A stretch of DNA of 64,000 bases, taken from the NCBI GenBank assembly GCA_934661375.1, contig CAKUJH010000002.1:62001-126000 (forward strand), read 5' to 3'. The notes beneath the pieces were generated by a model. That model did no database searches. It had not been told where the DNA came from and was given only the letters and a program-made list of their open reading frames with translations. A program made the translations under genes and the position numbers. The stretch is from an uncultured Victivallales bacterium (GTDB lineage: Bacteria; Verrucomicrobiota; Lentisphaeria; Victivallales; UBA1829). Shown here piece after piece: positions 61,919-64,000 of this stretch (its first letter is position 1; the number at the start of each line of letters is the position of its first letter).

Positions 61919-64000
61919 TTATCTGCCTGTGATTTTATAATAACGGGTTGTGCCGAACGGAACATTCCGGTCCGTAAATGACTTCACATTTCTGCCGAGA
62001 ACTTCTCCGGAGAAGACTTCCGTCACGTCCGCCGGTTCTTTCAGCTCGATGGTCTTGTCTCCGGCACTCGAAGAATGGAGCATCAGGTAACTTCTGTTGC
62101 AGGAAACGACATCCCAGCCCTTTGAATAGCGGTGGATCCCCAGAAATTCATAGATCCCCGCCATCAGCTTGCGGTCCGGCGGCATGAGACTGAAAATGTT
62201 GACTCCGTCTTTAGTCTGCTTGACCGCCAATGCATTTTTTCCCGCCGCCATGCCCAAAACTTCCGCTTCCGGATCATCCGCGTAAAGGAACGGACCGACA
62301 GAATATTCTTTGCCTCCGGCGGTGTAACGGGTAATCGGATGCTTCCGTCCATTCGGGGTGAATGCTGCATTGATCTGCCGCATGTCGCAGCCGAACCGGA
62401 TACCGGTCAGGTCAAACATTGTCTGCGTGCTGAAACCGTCCGGACCGATGAATCCCGGAGCGTAACTCCACAATGCCGCGGCCTGGTTCTTCCGGAGTTT
62501 CCGCCGGATCTTCGCCGCCTTTTCCGGAGTGAATTCATAGGTGTTGACGAAGAGGTACAGTTTGTAGTCCGGCATATCCGGATTGTCGATATCGCTCAGC
62601 AGATAGGAATCGAACGGCGCACCTGCATGGTACAGTTCATCATAGAAGATCAGTCCGTGATCCCGGAGAAAATTCCGGTTCCGGTTGTAACCGGTATGTC
62701 TCATGCTGCCTTCATCAAAAATCAGCGCGACTTCCGCCACGGAGGAGCAGTCGTCTTTCAGCTGGGCGTCCGCCTGTTTCTGCAGCCGCGCCATTTCATC
62801 AATGATATGTGTTTCATGATAGGTATACGCATGAACTCCGGGCAGAGCGAGGAACCAGCATCCCATCTGCATCGTGGAAGCGAGACAGAACCCGCGGCGG
62901 ATCTGCATACAGGATTCCTGCCAGTTGCGCAAAGCTCCCTGCTGCGGTTCGGGAAAAACATGCGTCCGCAAATCGTTTTCATGCCAGACCAGTTTGTTGT
63001 GAAGCCTTGCACTGCCGTTGAACGGATTCAGGTTGACGCCGGTCTGTCCCAGTTTCCGCAGGGAATAGACGATCGGCGTGGCTATGTGATCAATGCTTTT
63101 CAGGCGGAAAATCCGTTCCGTGGTGAATACTGCGCTGATGAACTGTGTGGCGTTGGACGACGATGTGTAATGCAGATCGTAACCGTAATAAGTCGTAACC
63201 GTTTTCCGGCTGCCGCAGCCGCGTTTCAGCGCAGAAGTCATCCGGTCCACGCCAAGCACGGTACGGTCCGCCATGTAGTCACGGAAATCATAGCACGGAC
63301 GCGCCTTCACCGGGTCGCGGAAATTGAAATGTTCGCTGGCGAGCCGGAACTCCGGAGCCGGAACTTTCGCCGTATCCAGCGTAACAGACGGATCATTCCA
63401 GGCTTTCTGTAAAGCGGCGTCGGTCTTGTATTTTTCACGCAGCCAGCCGCGGAAAGTATTCCGGGTCGCCTTGGAATAGCCGCCGACAGCGCTGCCGAGG
63501 AAGCATCCCGGCCAGTACCATTCTCCGCCGCCTGCCATAAACAATTTATAATCATAGACATATCCGGCATAATCCTGTTTTTCGACATGCCGCGCCAGGG
63601 CTTCCAGCATATCCGAACACTGTTCCAGCCAGACGTCCGAACCGAGCGGCGCGGTATAGTAGATTTTCAGCTGGTCGCCGGAGCGTCCGGACACCAGATA
63701 AAGTTCCAGTTCGTCTTTGTATTTCTGCTGGAACCAGTGATTGGGTTCGGGATGCAGGGCAACCTGGATGCGGCCGTTGGGATTCAGTTCGATCATCTTG
63801 CGGATCAGCCGGTCGACCAGCGTGAAATCATACTGCCCCGTGCCTTTCCAGATGTGCGGGAAATCCCGCCAGGAGCCAGGCATGACGCCGTTGAGTTTGA
63901 ACCCGGCGGCAGGAAAATCTTCAAGTTTCTTGTAGTATTCGGGATCGGACGAAACATTTACCATAGTTTGATAAAGCAGGGGCGCGTAAAGCCGGTCGCC
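61919..64000 (-). CDS. Glycosidase-like protein (beta-galactosidase superfamily), cut by the right edge
   Basis: At least 693 residues are visible and the frame is open to base 64000, so the N-terminus lies outside the window; an internal ATG at 63964 is not a credible start. A TIM barrel is indicated by AAGFKLNGVMPGSWRDFPH, GRIQVALHPEPNHWF, YDYKLFMAGGGEWYWPG and VTTYYGYDLHY. After about residue 400 there is a trimerisation-like domain (VAEVALIFDEGSMRH), then a beta domain ending KITGR. The overall layout fits GH42-like or clan GH-A enzymes. It would be the start of the right-hand polysaccharide locus. Confidence 0.78.
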   Translation of the reverse strand, partial: GDRLYAPLLYQTMVNVSSDPEYYKKLEDFPAAGFKLNGVMPGSWRDFPHIWKGTGQYDFTLVDRLIRKMIELNPNGRIQVALHPEPNHWFQQKYKDELELYLVSGRSGDQLKIYYTAPLGSDVWLEQCSDMLEALARHVEKQDYAGYVYDYKLFMAGGGEWYWPGCFLGSAVGGYSKATRNTFRGWLREKYKTDAALQKAWNDPSVTLDTAKVPAPEFRLASEHFNFRDPVKARPCYDFRDYMADRTVLGVDRMTSALKRGCGSRKTVTTYYGYDLHYTSSSNATQFISAVFTTERIFRLKSIDHIATPIVYSLRKLGQTGVNLNPFNGSARLHNKLVWHENDLRTHVFPEPQQGALRNWQESCMQIRRGFCLASTMQMGCWFLALPGVHAYTYHETHIIDEMARLQKQADAQLKDDCSSVAEVALIFDEGSMRHTGYNRNRNFLRDHGLIFYDELYHAGAPFDSYLLSDIDNPDMPDYKLYLFVNTYEFTPEKAAKIRRKLRKNQAAALWSYAPGFIGPDGFSTQTMFDLTGIRFGCDMRQINAAFTPNGRKHPITRYTAGGKEYSVGPFLYADDPEAEVLGMAAGKNALAVKQTKDGVNIFSLMPPDRKLMAGIYEFLGIHRYSKGWDVVSCNRSYLMLHSSSAGDKTIELKEPADVTEVFSGEVLGRNVKSFTDRNVPFGTTRYYKITGR

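Overview
The window looks like a chromosomal segment from the PVC superphylum, most likely Lentisphaerota near Victivallis. This is inferred from three things: prepilin-like proteins with the N-terminal FTLIELLVVIAVIA signature placed inside sugar-degradation loci, many unusual glycoside hydrolases and esterases, and a eukaryote-like UDP-sugar pyrophosphorylase. No rRNA or protein marker was searched, so the taxonomy is provisional. Most of the window is moderately GC-rich. The main exception is a clearly AT-rich block at about 20.6-27.4 kb, which looks acquired.

Layout. (1) 1-9.2 kb, minus strand: a carbohydrate and sugar-acid locus of eight genes (HpcH/HpaI aldolase, D-2-hydroxyacid dehydrogenase, secreted esterase, a large glycosidase-like protein, prepilin-like protein, amidohydrolase, class II glutamine amidotransferase, and a secreted protein cut by the left edge). 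It is divergent from an AraC-type regulator. (2) 10.6-20.5 kb: Gfo/Idh/MocA oxidoreductase, a region of degenerate repeats, tRNA-Arg, zinc alcohol dehydrogenase, a GH106-like enzyme, an MlaA lipoprotein fused to an alpha/beta hydrolase, and an unknown protein. (3) 20.8-27.4 kb, plus strand, AT-rich: a GIY-YIG protein followed by a compact type II fatty-acid/polyketide-like operon (dehydratase, truncated ketosynthase-like factor, ketosynthase, ketoreductase, nitroreductase, carrier protein, second hotdog-like protein, membrane acyltransferase). (4) 27.4-29.9 kb: remnants of a small mobile element (Rep-like fragment, XRE regulator), a very good Xer/dif site, a 59-residue gene with a palindromic operator candidate, a zinc-ribbon protein and tRNA-Val. 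(5) 30.1-34.9 kb: housekeeping operon aspS, lytic transglycosylase, DUF3047 protein, pyrF, hexapeptide acetyltransferase. (6) 35.0-42.3 kb, minus: a complete six-gene membrane complex related to group 4 hydrogenases and complex I, whose large subunit lacks the NiFe cysteines (an Ehr-type complex). (7) 42.4-56.5 kb: YraN, a small unknown, UDP-sugar pyrophosphorylase, CNNM/CorC protein, FtsK, RodZ-like protein, and the PbpC/alpha-2-macroglobulin pair. (8) 56.8-64 kb, minus: a second polysaccharide locus (CE15-like esterase, two glycosidase-like proteins, prepilin-like protein, TPR protein), cut by the right edge.

The strongest candidates for something undescribed are the AT-rich fatty-acid/polyketide operon, the mobile-element debris at the dif site, the cysteine-less hydrogenase-like complex with its ferredoxin-NuoB fusion, and the MlaA-hydrolase fusion. 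A recurring promoter pattern is also visible: a TTGNNN or TTTCAA box, mostly a 16-base spacer, then TATATT or a close variant, often preceded by TGC.
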